A program made the translations under genes and the position numbers. DNA of 64,000 nt from Stomorhina lunata (lineage: Eukaryota; Arthropoda; Insecta; Diptera; Rhiniidae). This document shows, piece after piece, positions 21,411 to 33,345 of the stretch; the first letter of the stretch is position 1; each line of letters opens with the position of its first letter. Under the pieces are notes generated by a model. It made no database searches, was not told the origin of the DNA, and was given only the letters and a program-made list of their open reading frames with translations. The stretch lies in contig OW121741.1 in the NCBI GenBank assembly GCA_933228675.1, positions 55,301,310 to 55,365,309 on the forward strand, read 5' to 3'.

Positions 21411-23244
21411 GTAGGTCTGGTATATTAGACCTTAATTACTGTATACTAAAAAAACTATTTTCTCTTTCGGAAAAAAGAAAAAAAAAAAACGTTGAAGAAG
21501 CATAAACAGAATTATAACAGATAAAATGGATTGCCAATTATCATCTTTTGTAATTTTTTACAGGTTGAAGAAGTTAACTTAATGCAAGAGGCATTTAGCT
21601 TCATTAAAAAAAACCTAGAGTTTTTTAAAGATATCTTTTGAAGATATAAGTATTTAAGAAATTATACTTTCGATGCAAAGACTGAATGTGTACAGTGTAC
21701 CCACAAATAGTTTTAGATTGATATAATGTATCATTAATCGTAAAATTAATTAAATCTAACAAAAGAGCATCAAGATGAGTCTGAAAAAGGCATTTTGTTA
21801 TAATAATAAAAATCAAATTAAATTAATTCTTAAGCAGAAGAAGCTTCATATGATATACTCGGAATACATTTATCATAATGTAATAATGTAAATACTTGAG
21901 AATTACAACATTCTGAAAGATATATTTCTATATTATTATAAGAATATTTAAATACTATGGTACCAGAAAAGTATTTTTGTAACAAAACTGGAGATCTAAC
22001 TTCTACTAAAAGATATCACAAATATTTATCGAAAGAAACTCCTAAGAATATTATGCTTATCTTTAGTTTATTTTTAAGCGTTTTATGGATATTAAAAACC
22101 ACACGTCGAAACCAAAGAAACGCTCATCGGAATGAATAGGAGGATCATTGCAGCTACTAGTTATTTAAATTAGAAGACAACAAAATTATTATTAGATATC
22201 CAAGATTTAGAGCTGAAATGTCGAAACTGGAGCATTCGAGCCCGATGAGACAAGAAAATGCTTTATAAACAATAACAGGAAATTAAAGTGAATGCTGCAA
22301 AAAACACAATTGAAAATTATAGAATTCAAGAAAAATAATATATAATAATAACAATGTGGAGGGCATTTTGGTGACATATGTAAACTTGACGATAAATTTA
22401 GAGCATTTGCAAACCCCTTCAGTAGATCAAAACAAATATTTATATTGGAAAAAAAATAAGCGATGTATATCAAGTAAATAATACGACAATGGCATTGATG
22501 AAATAATAAGATTTCATCTTTTAAACATCAAAAAAGAGGTAAAAATGTCATTTAATTAAACAGCAACAATATTTTCACCATTGGTTTTGAGACGTACTGG
22601 ATAACATTAGCCTTTGTAATTTCAAGCGGTGAAGTGGATGTAAAAATAAACTTCTGTATATTAAAACTAAACTATAATAATTAATATGTAAAAAAATCCA
22701 CCAATACTTGGCATTAATGCATATTTAATTAAAGTTTTATTTAGTGCGCCAACAACTCTGTGTTCGATGCCAATAAATCAGTATTCTGTAAATTATTTTT
22801 AGCGAAATTTTTAGAACTATCATCTTCATTGACTAAGTATCCATGATGGGTAAAATAGTGTTAATTTCTTTAGATTCTAGATTAAAACTATTTGAAAAGC
22901 AGTTGGTTTCGGTAGGAAAACTCTACATTTATCTCTGTATGTGATAAATGGATATTTATAGTAAATTAATCTAACTGGGCAAAATGACGTAATCTTAACT
23001 AATATGAATTAGCAGAAATTATGAGACAAAGAAAATACCACACCCTTTTCTTAACATTTAATTCTATCGCTTTAGGGAAAATAGAACATATCCAATTTAT
23101 ATAAAAAAATCCGGCAGTTAATTTTTAGTAATTAATGTACTGATTAAATCAATTCATTTATGTTTGAGCAATGAGTAATAAAAAGTATTGCGATTAGGAC
23201 AAATTTTGACTACATAAATTAATAATAACATACAACAATAAACA
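21411..23244. other. AT-rich spacer, no gene seen
   Basis: Very AT-rich DNA with no recognised gene, repeat family or domain on either strand. Short open stretches near 21625-21816, 21957-22139 and 22207-22473 have compositions typical of chance frames in AT-rich sequence. Confidence 0.5.
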
Positions 23245-23620
23245 AAACTCTCCAAACCAGTTTTTATTTTCTTTTTTTAAACAACAAACACAATAAATCA
23301 ATTACAACAACAAACAAATCTACAGAACTTCACTCATAATTAAAATAACAAATATCATTGCATCAACAAAAAAATATATCAGTGTTGACATCTATCACTA
23401 ATAATGACTAGATCAGGGCTTTTATGGTCCTTTTAGCAATTGTCATTGTGTTTTCGTTCCTTTTCCTTTTTAAAGAAAAGGTTTCAATGATTTAATTGTT
23501 GTCAAACTTTTTAATGGTGAAGGCATAACACTGACCATTGATTAGTATCGCTGACAGCAATTAACATCTTTGAGACCTTTACTATAAATAGACAGTTGAT
23601 TAGTTTTTCAATATATTGCA
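23245..23620 (+). other. Probable 5' region of the non-LTR element
   Basis: An A/C-rich part with aacaaca-type runs (23270-23360) is followed by less biased sequence leading to the ATG at 23621; a TATA-like actataaatag is at 23581-23591. No ORF1 is found. Whether this is all element sequence cannot be settled from one copy. Confidence 0.45.
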
Positions 23621-26151
23621 ATGGCAGACCGTTTTAGCATAAACTTTTGCAACATACGTGGGCTAAGAGCAAATTTTTTCTCTGTTTACGCACACATTTG
23701 TCTCCATCGGCCGGATGTTTTCGCCTTGTCTGAAACCCAGGTGTCTGAAAATGCTGATCCACAGGATTTTCACATACCTGGGTATCACTTCCTATCCCTT
23801 TTTAACCTTCATAGGGGCATTGCAATGTACATTCGCGATGAAGTTGCGTACCAGTGCCAGCAATCATTAGGCACGCATGATAATGAATTTAGCTGTCTTT
23901 GGGTTAAATTCAGAATCAGGGCGCATCTTTTGCACTTCGGGTTTCTTTATAGAAGCCCAAACACGGAAGGGGACACAACTCTATCACAACTCCGATACAA
24001 TTTCGAAGATCCTCGAGAGTTGTCCGAGAAGTGAAATCGTTATTGCTGGTGATTTCAATGTTCACAACTCGTCCTGGCTTCGCCACTCGAGCCACACAAC
24101 TCCTGAAGGCCAATATGTTGCAACTGTTGCGCAACTGGTGAATGAGCCAACACATATTCCATGTGTTGATGGGCACCAACAAAACATCCTTGACCTTTTC
24201 CTTACTTCACACCCTGATAAGTATGAAGTACAGGTTCTTGCACCTCTCGGAAATTCCGATCATTGTACCATTTCCGCCTCTTTTTCGCTCTCCTCACTTC
24301 GCAGCATTTCAAAAACAGCCACGAAACGTTCAACTTTTCTATTCGTAAAAGGTCGTTGGGCAGAGCTCAACGAATTCTATAGGCATTTTAACTGGAAACT
24401 TTGTTTCCTCGACAGTAATGTCAATGCCTCGGCGGAAATGGTTTCAAATGTTATTAAGCTGGGAATGAAAATGTTTATCCCAGTGAAAAATATTTCGATT
24501 AAACCAAAAGTAAAAACTTGGTTTAATCAGACGTGCAAACAAGCAGTCAGATCCCGAGAGGAAGCTTTCAGTAACTGGCGTAATACCCAAAATCCAGTTA
24601 CTGATTCGCAACGCAAACGTGAGAGGCGTACATGTGCCAAAGTATTAAGACGTGAAAAAGCTCTGTACGAGCAGCGTCTTCGTACTAAAATTCTTGCTGC
24701 TCCTCGGGGCAGTAAGAGTTTTTGGTCATTCGTTAAACGAGTTAAGAATAATGCTAGTTCTTCAATTTCTTCTCTTTTAAAGAATGGTCAATCATTCACT
24801 GACCCGGCTGATAAAGCTAACCTTTTAGCTGAATTATTTGCAAGTAATTCCCGCTTGCCGGAAAGCACTCAGCCTCCGTGCTGTAAAAAGGGAATCTAAC
24901 AACCTACTAAGCGACCGCCAGTATGGATTTCGTAGGGGACGCTCTACGGGAGACCTGCTAGCCTTCCTTTCGGAAAAATGGTGTCGTTCAATACACCGTT
25001 TTGGCGAAAGTAAAGTTGTGGCTCTTGATATTTCCAAGGCGTTTGATAGAGTGTGGCACGTAGCACTTCTATCAAAACTTATTGCTTTTGGTGTCGGTGA
25101 TAACTTCTCTCGATTTATATCGAGCTTCCTCAGAGATCGCACTATAAGAGTTGTTATAGATGGGATCTCATCCAACGAGTTCAAGCTAAATTCAGGGGTA
25201 CCGCAAGGCTCCGTTCTTTCTCCTACTCTATTTCTTATCTTTATAAACGACCTTCTACGTCAAACTTCCAATCCTATCTACTCTTTTGCAGATGATAGTA
25301 ACATTTGCCATTCGTATTCATTCAACCATAGACCAAACCTTTTAGAGATTGGCACTATGAGGCAAAACATGAATGAATCATTAAACCGCGATTTAGAAAC
25401 AATCTCAGAATGGGGTCGTGCGAATAGAGTCGATTTTAATGCGCGGAAAACTCAGTGTTGTATGCTTACGCACAAACGCACGGCTAAACATGTTACTTCA
25501 TCTGTATTAATGGGTGGTGAAAATATCAAAGAATCAGATACTCTTGATGTTCTGGGCATGAGAATTCAATGTGATGTCCGTTGGACTGACCACATTTTTC
25601 AAGTGTCGAAAGAAGCATTCAAGTGTCTAGGTTTTCTTAAACGGTGTAAGAGATACTTCACTCCATCTGATCTCCTTAATATTTACACCACCTATATCCG
25701 ACCGAAAATGGAATACAACTCTCATGTTTGGGCCGGGGCTTCAAAGTCTATTTTGGAGCTTCTCGACCGAGTGCAGGAGAGGGCGAAGGTGCTTATTGGT
25801 GACAGTAGGGTATCCAACTCTATTGATTCACTAGAGCACCGTCGCAATGTGGGTTGTGTCACACTGTTCTATCGTTACTACTTTGGAATGTGCTCTAATG
25901 AAATCAGGGAACTTGTTCCCGAAACTCGAATTTTTTTACGTAATACACGTCTATCTATTAGAGCTCATCCCTTCGTAGTCGATTGGCCAGTAGACAGAAC
26001 AACACACTACAGAGAAAATTCATTCTTTAGCCGTACAGTTCGTATGTGGAATTTACTTCCCGCAGAAGTTTTCCCTGCCAGTTGCAATATAGGGAAGTTT
26101 AAATCAAATGTCCATAAACAATTCACAAAAGTGATGCATGCAAAAAAATAA
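23621..26151 (+). pseudogene. Non-LTR retrotransposon ORF2 (endonuclease-RT), broken
   Basis: An apurinic-type endonuclease followed by a reverse transcriptase, as in Jockey/CR1-group LINEs. The endonuclease begins at the ATG at 23621 (INFCNIRGLRAN) and shows AGDFNVHNSSWL and the C-terminal GNSDH motif. The RT shows LSDRQYGFRRGRSTGDLL, VALDISKAFDRVWH, SGVPQGSVLSPTLF and a catalytic FADD, and ends in a normal C-terminal tail (RMWNLLPAEVF) with a stop at 26151. The reading occupies three frames: a shift near 24000 inside the endonuclease, and a second break at about 24850-24895. At the second break the linker and the N-terminal RT fingers are missing, by comparison with typical family length (roughly 100-130 residues). 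No poly(A) tail or clear target duplication is seen. Confidence 0.93.
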
Positions 26152-27104
26152 TGTACAAATTCATTTTATGAGTAGCTTATAGTAGAGCAACTACAGCATT
26201 AGTTCATTACATATTTGAAATTTGTTAGATTCCTAGACCGCCAACAAATACAGATTCATTCAAAAGCTTAAACGCTTGCGAACTGATACATGTACTAATG
26301 ACCAACAACATGATATACATTATTTTTAAACACATCATAAAGATAGAGTAACAAATCCATGAAAAACAAGTGCTAAAATAATGTCTATGCGAAACTTGAA
26401 CATATCTTGAAACAAGAAGTAGTTTATGTTATATGCTTTAGATTGTTATAAAGTTAGATAAATACTTCAGAAATAATATTTGGAAAGTATTGTTTTTTTC
26501 AATTTGGCAAGCCTTTTGTTCTTAGGGTATACTTAGACTCTTTAATTGATTGATATTGTATATAGATTTTGAAGGGATATTTTCAAAATTATTTTTTTCA
26601 ATTTTATTAAGTTGTTTTTTGTGTTAATCACGGAAATATTACCTATATTTTGATATGTTAAACTTACATAAATTGGACCTAATATACATTTAAAAGTTAA
26701 ACGCAAAAGTTCTATATTGTTCAAAATTTTGTATCCTGATTTCGGTGTCTTGACTTTATATCTGGTAACTAACAAATATCACAACATTTTAAAATACGTG
26801 TATATCTTTTTCTTATAGGAAAAGCACATGATTAATCTTGAATGTCTGTGAATTTAGTAGGCAGAATTAGTACCAATATATACAATTATATATAATTAAT
26901 ATATTAACCTATAGGTTCAGTTAGATTTTTATACATATGTATATGTATGGTTTTGAACGTATACCATTGTAATGAGTTGTATTTTGCATAATTCATAAAA
27001 AGATTACCTACAATTTAATATAAATATACTTATTATATGTCGCAAATAATGAGCAATCACTATGTTCAAAAGTCATACCACTATTTTTAGACATATGTAC
27101 ATCG
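26152..27104. other. AT-rich spacer, no gene seen
   Basis: May include the 3' untranslated part of the preceding non-LTR element at its left end. No poly(A) tail, gene or repeat family was recognised. Confidence 0.45.
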
Positions 27105-28129
27105 TATTTCCGTCTACTGAAATCAGGTTTGTGTAGCTCCTGGATGGCATACCGACATAAGTTAAATATTGGATGTTAATAGTGTTCTATGAAGTTTATT
27201 ATCAAATTTCAATATACATTTCTATTAACACCTGAGATATAGCCAAAACTCGAAATTCGATGCCGAATTAAAATTTTATATTTCCTTTTAAATCATATTT
27301 GTTTAATTTGTATAAAATTCTTCAATTTGTTTAAAATTCCTCAATTTGCGGATAGTATACTGACATGAATAAGATGTCAGATCTTAGGAAATCCACTAAA
27401 GCAAAACGATATTAAATATCATCAAAATCGGTATATAACAATCTGAGATATAGCCAAAACTCCAAATTCGATGTCCCGCTAATTGCCGAATTTAAAATAT
27501 TTTTTTTTTAAATATACTTTTTTGTAAAAAAAATACATTTTTTTTGTAAAAAAAATCATTTTTTTTTTGAAGAAACTTTTCTGAATTGTATATCAAATTT
27601 TAGGAAATCATTCAACGCAGAGCACTGTTGAATTTCATCGTAATCGGTATATCAACAACTCAGATATCGCTAAAGCAAAATATATCGATGTACGCAAATT
27701 GGCAATTTAAAAAATGTTCGAATTATATGTTAGAAAATACTTCAACGCAGCACGCTATCAAATTTCATCAAAATCGGTCCATAAACACCAGAGATATCGA
27801 CAAAATTCAAAATTCGATGAGAATTTTAAAATTTTTTTTTTAAAAATATGTAAATTTAAAAAAAAAATTTTAAAATTCGTCAATTTGTACCCATCGAATT
27901 TTAGTATTTTGCCGATATCTCCGGTGTTTATGGACCGATTTTGATGAAATTTAATAGCGTACTGCGTAGGTCAATTTCCAAGAATCTGATATACAATTTA
28001 TCTCGCTACACCCTCCAGGAGCTGCACAGACTTGATTTCAACAGACAGACAGACGGACATGGCTAAATCGACTCTCCTGGCGATTCTGAGTCGATCGGTA
28101 TAATTTTTATGGGGTCTAAGACGAATAAT
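27105..28129. repeat. DINE-like repeat cluster with inverted units
   Basis: Built from degenerate ~200-bp units that carry a phrase close to catcaaaatcggtccataaa followed by cagagatatcg. Units left of about 27840 read one way and units right of 27880 read the other. At the right edge is a reversed GTCY run (aacagacagacagacgg, 28038-28055) and ctgagtcgatcggtataatt. The same components start the elements at 31042 and 35625, so this is a rearranged fragment of that family. Confidence 0.75.
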
Positions 28130-29397
28130 GACAACTAACTTACTTAAATTACTGCTGTTGTTGTTGAGATTGTAGGTGGTGTTGTAAATAGATGATGTTG
28201 TTGTTGTGGCTGGGGATGATACTGCTGGCAATGAAATTGCTGTGGACGATTCTGGTGCTGTGCATGATGCTGTGACTGATGTTGTTACTGTGACTGATGC
28301 TGTAGATGATGTTGTAGATGATACTGGGACTGATGCCGTAGCGGTTTCTGGGACTGATGTTGTGGATGATGCTGGGACTGATGCTGTAGATTTTTCTGTG
28401 ACTGATGCTGTGGATGTTGTTGTTGCAGTGAAGATACGCTTGGTAGTGGTTGGTTTGGTGGTGGTTGTTGTTGGAGATGAAATTGGTGGGCTGTTATTTA
28501 ACTTTCATGTCCTTCTGTCATAATTTGCAATCAGTTCTAATATAAAATCGTTTGTTGTCGGTGGCCAATTTCACCATTCTTGAAATATTCAGACATCCAA
28601 AATTGCAGAAAATCTTGTTTGAATAACACGGGATTGGGATTTATTCCTTTTCTTCCTTTCCAAATATAACAACTATTTTTTTTTCTTCTTAATATGCAAA
28701 AATAGTTATACTTCGTTTTTTTTTTTTTGATTTGTGCCTTTTTTTTATTTCGACTCTTGGTTCTTATGTTTTATTCTTTATGTTTTATATAATTAGTTTG
28801 ATGTTTGTGTCCTTTTTTAGACTTTATTTTGCACATTAACATTTTTATAATAATAAATATTCAAATATAAAAATTATAAATTTTGAAATACAAAAAAATA
28901 TTAAGTTTTTAGCATGATTTCTTTCACTTTCACTACACGGACTTTTGCTACCATCACTGCGCCCTTTCTTACTGCCTTCTCATCGACAACCGTTTACCAC
29001 TGAGTGATAACTAACAACCGCTCACACTGAATTACCTCTCCTACTACATGACTGTCGATTTCTTGTCTTCATAAAAAACCACACCATTCTCGTTTTTTTC
29101 TTTGCTCTTTTTTTCCGTTACACTTTTTTTGTCTTTTCTACCTAAATCCCGTTACAAAATCATGATATATTGCAATCTGCCAATCAGAATTTGGCTTCTG
29201 TCAAACAGGTTTTTTTCAAGGTTGCATGAATTCATCTCTACAGCGTTGCAATTTTCTGTAGGTCATCATTTACATGCACTGAGAGAACAATATTGGTTAA
29301 TTTGCATGTAAACAATTTCGTGTAAATGAAATTGTCAACAAGTAAATTAAAGTAAAAAAAAAAAATTGGCAAATAAAAAAAAGAAATAAAAAGTCTA
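28130..29397 (+). repeat. Dispersed copy of the 5' end of gypsy family D
   Basis: The whole block is related, in opposite orientation, to 50300-51410, where it precedes a gag frame. It contains, in order, a CTG/GAT-rich minisatellite (28146-28450), AT-rich sequence, and the conserved stretch from cgacaaccgtttaccactg to gtctaac. It stops at the bases that correspond to the start of gag. It may be a solo LTR with leader, or a truncated copy; LTR ends could not be fixed and no target duplication was found. Confidence 0.7.
28200..28440 (+). repeat. Degenerate gat-gct-gt minisatellite
   Basis: Repeats of a gatgctgtg/gatgttgtag theme, the complement of the cleaner 36-bp repeat at 51170-51314. One frame stays open through it (28206-28523) and reads as Val/Asp/Ala-rich repeats. 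There is no sign that it is a host protein. Confidence 0.7.
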
Positions 29398-30125
29398 ACA
29401 ATATTTAAACTATTTTTTACTCATTAACTCGAAATTAAACATGTACATATAAATTTATTTTCTTCCACAGGTAGCTAGGCTCAAGAGGATGTTCACTTGG
29501 GTGAACAATGGAAAAGTTCTAACCCAGAACTCAAATTAACTACGAAAAATATTTAAAACAAATGTCATTAACCCAACAAAGCAGAATATTTCATCTATTT
29601 TCAAAAATAAGATGGGTGTGCTGAACAATTCCCGAAAACCCCAAAGTTATGTGCCAGAATAAATATAGCTAATTAATATAAAAAAACATAAATAAACTCC
29701 TTAATATAAATAGATATTAAAAATAAAAACTATTACACTGTGAATTATTGCTTTGAAATAAAAACTTAAACATTAAACCCAAAAATTTATTAAAAATAAA
29801 CATATAATTATAACGATTAGGAAAAAATATAATATTGTTTTATTTATTAAAATATACTTATAATCTTTTCAAATAGATTGTCTAACTCAATATTTAAATT
29901 GTATTTGAATTATTTGAAAAAAGCAGTGCCACCTTAAAATATTGTTTTACATTATAAACGAATTTCTTTGCAGTATTGAATTGCAAACTACACTTTAAAG
30001 CCCACCATTATTTTTCGATTAATATGAATTATTTTTAATTTTACTAGGTTTTACCATCCGATGGACTGCCTTCATTAGTTTGTTGCAATTGTAAGTCGCA
30101 CTTACAATCTTTTTGGAATTTTAGA

Positions 30126-30191
30126 ATGATGGCTCATAAGACAAATGCAGCGCTTAAAGATTTTTTGAAAATTTGTAATACTTCGGAAAAG
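30126..30191 (+). other. Candidate coding exon 1
   Basis: An ATG-led 22-codon open segment (MMAHKTNAALKDFLKICNTS, then EK) runs directly into gtatgt, a strong splice-donor match. It resembles the segment at 30865-30936 in carrying FLKI exactly ten residues before the donor. The product is not recognised; it is a candidate, not a confident gene. Confidence 0.3.
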
Positions 30192-30864
30192 GTATGTACT
30201 TAAAAGCTGTTCAACTAGCTAATTATGTATCGAATATATTTAACTTCTCAAACAAATTGTCATTAGTGAATGAATTAAAATGCTAATATAATCATAGTTC
30301 GAAAAATACTTTAACAAAAAGTATTGTACTTTAGTATGAATACATCAATTTCTAGCTTTTGCGACTAAATTTGAGAAATCGGCAACAAAGTTGATTTCTA
30401 GTTTTCATTGAGTTTAGTTGTGTTACGCAATTAAAAAACAAAAACATCCCAGATTTGATGATACTACTTTTAATGTGTTTCGAAATAGTTTTAAATAGTA
30501 GTAAAAAATATAAAATATATTTATTAATTGCAACTACATTTTATTCCATATACATTAGTGTAAACTATAAATTTATAACGGCTATCGAACAAATAAAATA
30601 ATTATATTGTGATGTTAACCCCTCACCTGGCAACACTTTCTTATATTTGTTTAAGAATTTACCAGCAGTTCCAAACTGATGGACTGTTTCTAAGTTGGTA
30701 AAATACCTGAAGATTTTAAGATATACTTTTGATTCGAATAGGTTGATAACCGCTTTTTCCTCAGCAATGACCCAGCACTTCGGTATTACCAAGTAATTTA
30801 TTTACCAAAATGTACATGTACAAATCGCTGCTCATTTTGTCAACTTGTAACTGTTGGGTTTTTT

Positions 30865-30936
30865 ATGAAAATATACGAGTTATTTATGAATGCACAAGAA
30901 CAAAACTTCCTCAAAATATTACGAACGCAGCCACAA
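30865..30936 (+). other. Candidate coding exon 2, similar to exon 1
   Basis: A 24-codon ATG-led segment ending NFLKILRTQPQ and followed by gtaagt, the consensus splice donor. FLKI and a Thr three residues further on align with the segment at 30126 with no gap up to the donor, and both end in the same codon phase. A duplicated first exon would explain this; chance is not excluded. Confidence 0.3.
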
Positions 30937-31004
30937 GTAAGTTATCTAAAGATTCGTAACTTAGTATGTACTTTAAAGTGATCTAAAGTTATCTAATAAA
31001 TCCC

Positions 31005-31039
31005 AAAGAACGGTACCTTATTTCAACGTACCGTTCTTT
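31005..31039. repeat. Perfect 12-bp inverted repeat
   Basis: The arms aaagaacggtac (31005-31016) and gtaccgttcttt (31028-31039) are perfectly complementary around an 11-base loop. It sits three bases before DINE-like copy X begins. It may be the terminal hairpin of an element or a terminator-like structure. Confidence 0.75.
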
Positions 31040-31041
31040 TT

Positions 31042-33345
31042 TATACCCTTCACCAATAGGAGAAAGGGTCTTATAAGTTAGTGAATCCGTTTGTAATTTG
31101 TAAATATTAGTGATCGACTCAGAATCGGGAGGAGAATCGATTAAGCGATGTCCGTCTGTCTGTTGAAATCAAGTTTCTGAAGCCATTAGAGGATAGACCT
31201 ACATAAATTATATGTCAGATTTCAGGAAATTCTCCCGCAATGAACGCTATGAAATTTCATCATAATCGGTCTATAAACACCCGAAATTTTAAAATTTTTG
31301 ATTGAAAAACACTTTTAAATAACAAGAGAAAAAATGTGCTCCTGGTGTACGAGTGATAAGATATTATATATAAGAATGGAATGGTTCCCTAAAGCACTCT
31401 GTAAAATTTTATCAAAATCGGTCCATAAACAACTGAGATATCGCCAAAACACTAAATTTTATGTATCGCAAATTGCCCAAAGTGCGCATTAGAGAAAGTT
31501 TGTTGAAAAAATAAAATGCAGAAATAGGAAAAACCATCCTCCTGGAGCACGGACATACATAAATTTTTATATTTTAGGAAATTCCCCCGCCAAGCACGTT
31601 ATTAAATTTTATCAAATGCGGTCTATAAACAACTGAGATATCGCCAAAACACTAATTTTGATGTACAGCAAATTGCCGAAAAAAGTGTCTAAGAAATTTT
31701 GTTTACATTTTGTAAGTTAACATTTTTTCAGCGATATCTCAGGTTTATGGACCGATTGTGATGAAATTTGACAGCGTCCTTTGCGGAAGGATTTCCTAAA
31801 ATCTGATATATAAACTCCACGAATCTGATTGTGAATACGATTCAAATTGTACTGATCGACTCAGAATCGGCAGCAGAATCGATTTCGCGACGCCCGTCCT
31901 TCTGTCTATTTGTCCGTCCATCCTTCCGTATGCCTGTTGAAGTCAAGTTTTTGGAGCTCCTGTTTTGTCGATATCTCAGATGTTTATTTTGATGAAATTT
32001 AATAGCGTTCTTCGCAGGGGATTACCTAAATTCTGATGCATTCGGTAATTTCTGGTAGATATAATTTAGTGTTTAAGCGTTATTTCAGGTGTCCTAAAAT
32101 GTTATGTAGAATGCATGTGTGTATACCTTCCAGGAGCTCCAAAAACCTGATTTTAGCAGACAGACACACTGCATTTATCTTAATTTTGTGTCTGACTTTT
32201 GAACATTATGAAAATATTTGAGAATGTATTATATTTCAAATTAAAGGTAATCTTCCTAGCAAGTACAAAAAATGCAGCTAAGTACATGATATCCGTTCAA
32301 AACCTACATACGTATATATGTATCTCATATATCAGCGAAAATTTAAATTGTTTAATTGCAATTGGGAGAAATCCGTTCACGTTTGACAATTGCTCCCGTA
32401 TGACTTCGCCTAAGGCAATCTCTTATATATATATATATAATTCCCCAAGAACATTCCAATTGGAACAAGGGGTACTTCTCTCAGACAATGAGCTGCATCC
32501 GATTCTATTTTTAAACTCATTGAAAGGGACCTACGTTTTAACGCCGGCTCCGAACGGCGAATGCATTAGTTAGAGAAGTTTTTCATAGCCTAATACTCAA
32601 TAACCAGTGGCTAGCTGAGTTATGAGGTGAACCGCCGCTTTTTTGAAAATTTATTTTTTTCAAGTGAATCTGGCCGGGGATTGAACTTGGGCCTCTGGTA
32701 TGCTAGGCGGATGTCTTACCTGCTATACCACGGCGGTTCAAGGCAATCTCTTAGTAGCTAATAAATGACAAATTATAATCGATACGATGATGACATTTAG
32801 TATAAAGACGTTGTACAATATCGTTATTCAGCGCAATAGCGCCTAAAATAAACTTTATAGAGGGACAACATTCGACAAAAGTATTTCTGATCTCTAATCT
32901 TATTAATCTGAACTAACTTCAGATTAATAAGTAAATCTTCAATAACTTATCCATCCATTCAAAAGCTATTTATTTCACGTATGTATCTAAGGCTTGTATA
33001 CATTGACAAAACAATCATTGTTAAAGCTTTGATCTATATCGGTCCGCTAACTTCAGAGTTTTAAATAACTAATCAAGAACTTTTACTAGATTATACGTAC
33101 GAATTAAAGTACACAACCCTCACTGGGCACTGTGTTTTTGGGTTGCATGCCAGAATACTTAATCTTCACCAAATCGATGTGCTCTAAGGGTATCTACATT
33201 TGGAAGCATCTTTTCTGCATGGTTTATCTGATCTATCGAACTTTATAAAATGTTCGTAAAGTTGTATCGAAGTTAATGGCTGGCTTAAATAAGCACACTT
33301 GTAGTCTAGTAATCATTGCTTTTCACAAAGGCACCACTTTAAAAC
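31042..33345 (+). mobile_element. DINE-1/mini-me-like repeat, copy X
   Basis: Begins tatacccttcaccaatagg, followed by cgactcagaatcgggagg and a GTCY run (tgtccgtctgtctgtt), the layout of fly DINE-1/mini-me elements, which are non-autonomous Helentron relatives. Internal degenerate units carry aatcggtctataaac and gatatcgcc. After about 31720 they reverse, and a second GTCY block follows at 31890-31945. It is homologous to copy Y (35625-38107) along most of its length, but lacks the last ~250 bp with the terminal hairpin and a ~200-bp segment near 32897. A SINE has inserted at 32425-32739. Confidence 0.8.
32425..32739 (-). mobile_element. tRNA-headed SINE, copy 2
   Basis: 315 bp, closely similar to 21087-21399, with the same tRNA-like 5' head and (AT)n tail on the minus strand. 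It is flanked by a 13-bp target duplication, aaggcaatctctt (32412-32424 and 32740-32752). The paralogous DINE copy Y has a single aaggcaatctctt at the matching place (about 37007-37019) and no insert, which shows the empty site directly. Confidence 0.93.

Larger units (their letters stand above)
29398..31004. other. Unique-looking AT-rich region with two candidate exons
   Basis: This stretch does not match other parts of the window. It includes two short open segments, each ending at a good splice donor (30126-30191 and 30865-30936, plus strand). An open frame on the minus strand (30565-30792) lies between them. A short hairpin, attgtaagt-cgc-acttacaat, lies at about 30087-30108. None of these is confirmed as a gene. 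Confidence 0.45.

Noticed and set aside
28206..28523. Possible Val/Asp-rich protein gene
   Set aside because: The frame follows a degenerate minisatellite in a dispersed transposon end; I kept it as a repeat and reported the open frame only as an observation.
28130..29397. A definite solo LTR
   Set aside because: It ends at bases that match the start of gag in the 50-kb copy, and neither inverted LTR termini nor a target duplication could be fixed, so I only call it a dispersed 5' end.
30565..30792. Minus-strand open frame between the two candidate exons
   Set aside because: Its composition is fairly protein-like, but no motif is recognised, and no acceptor or neighbour supports it.
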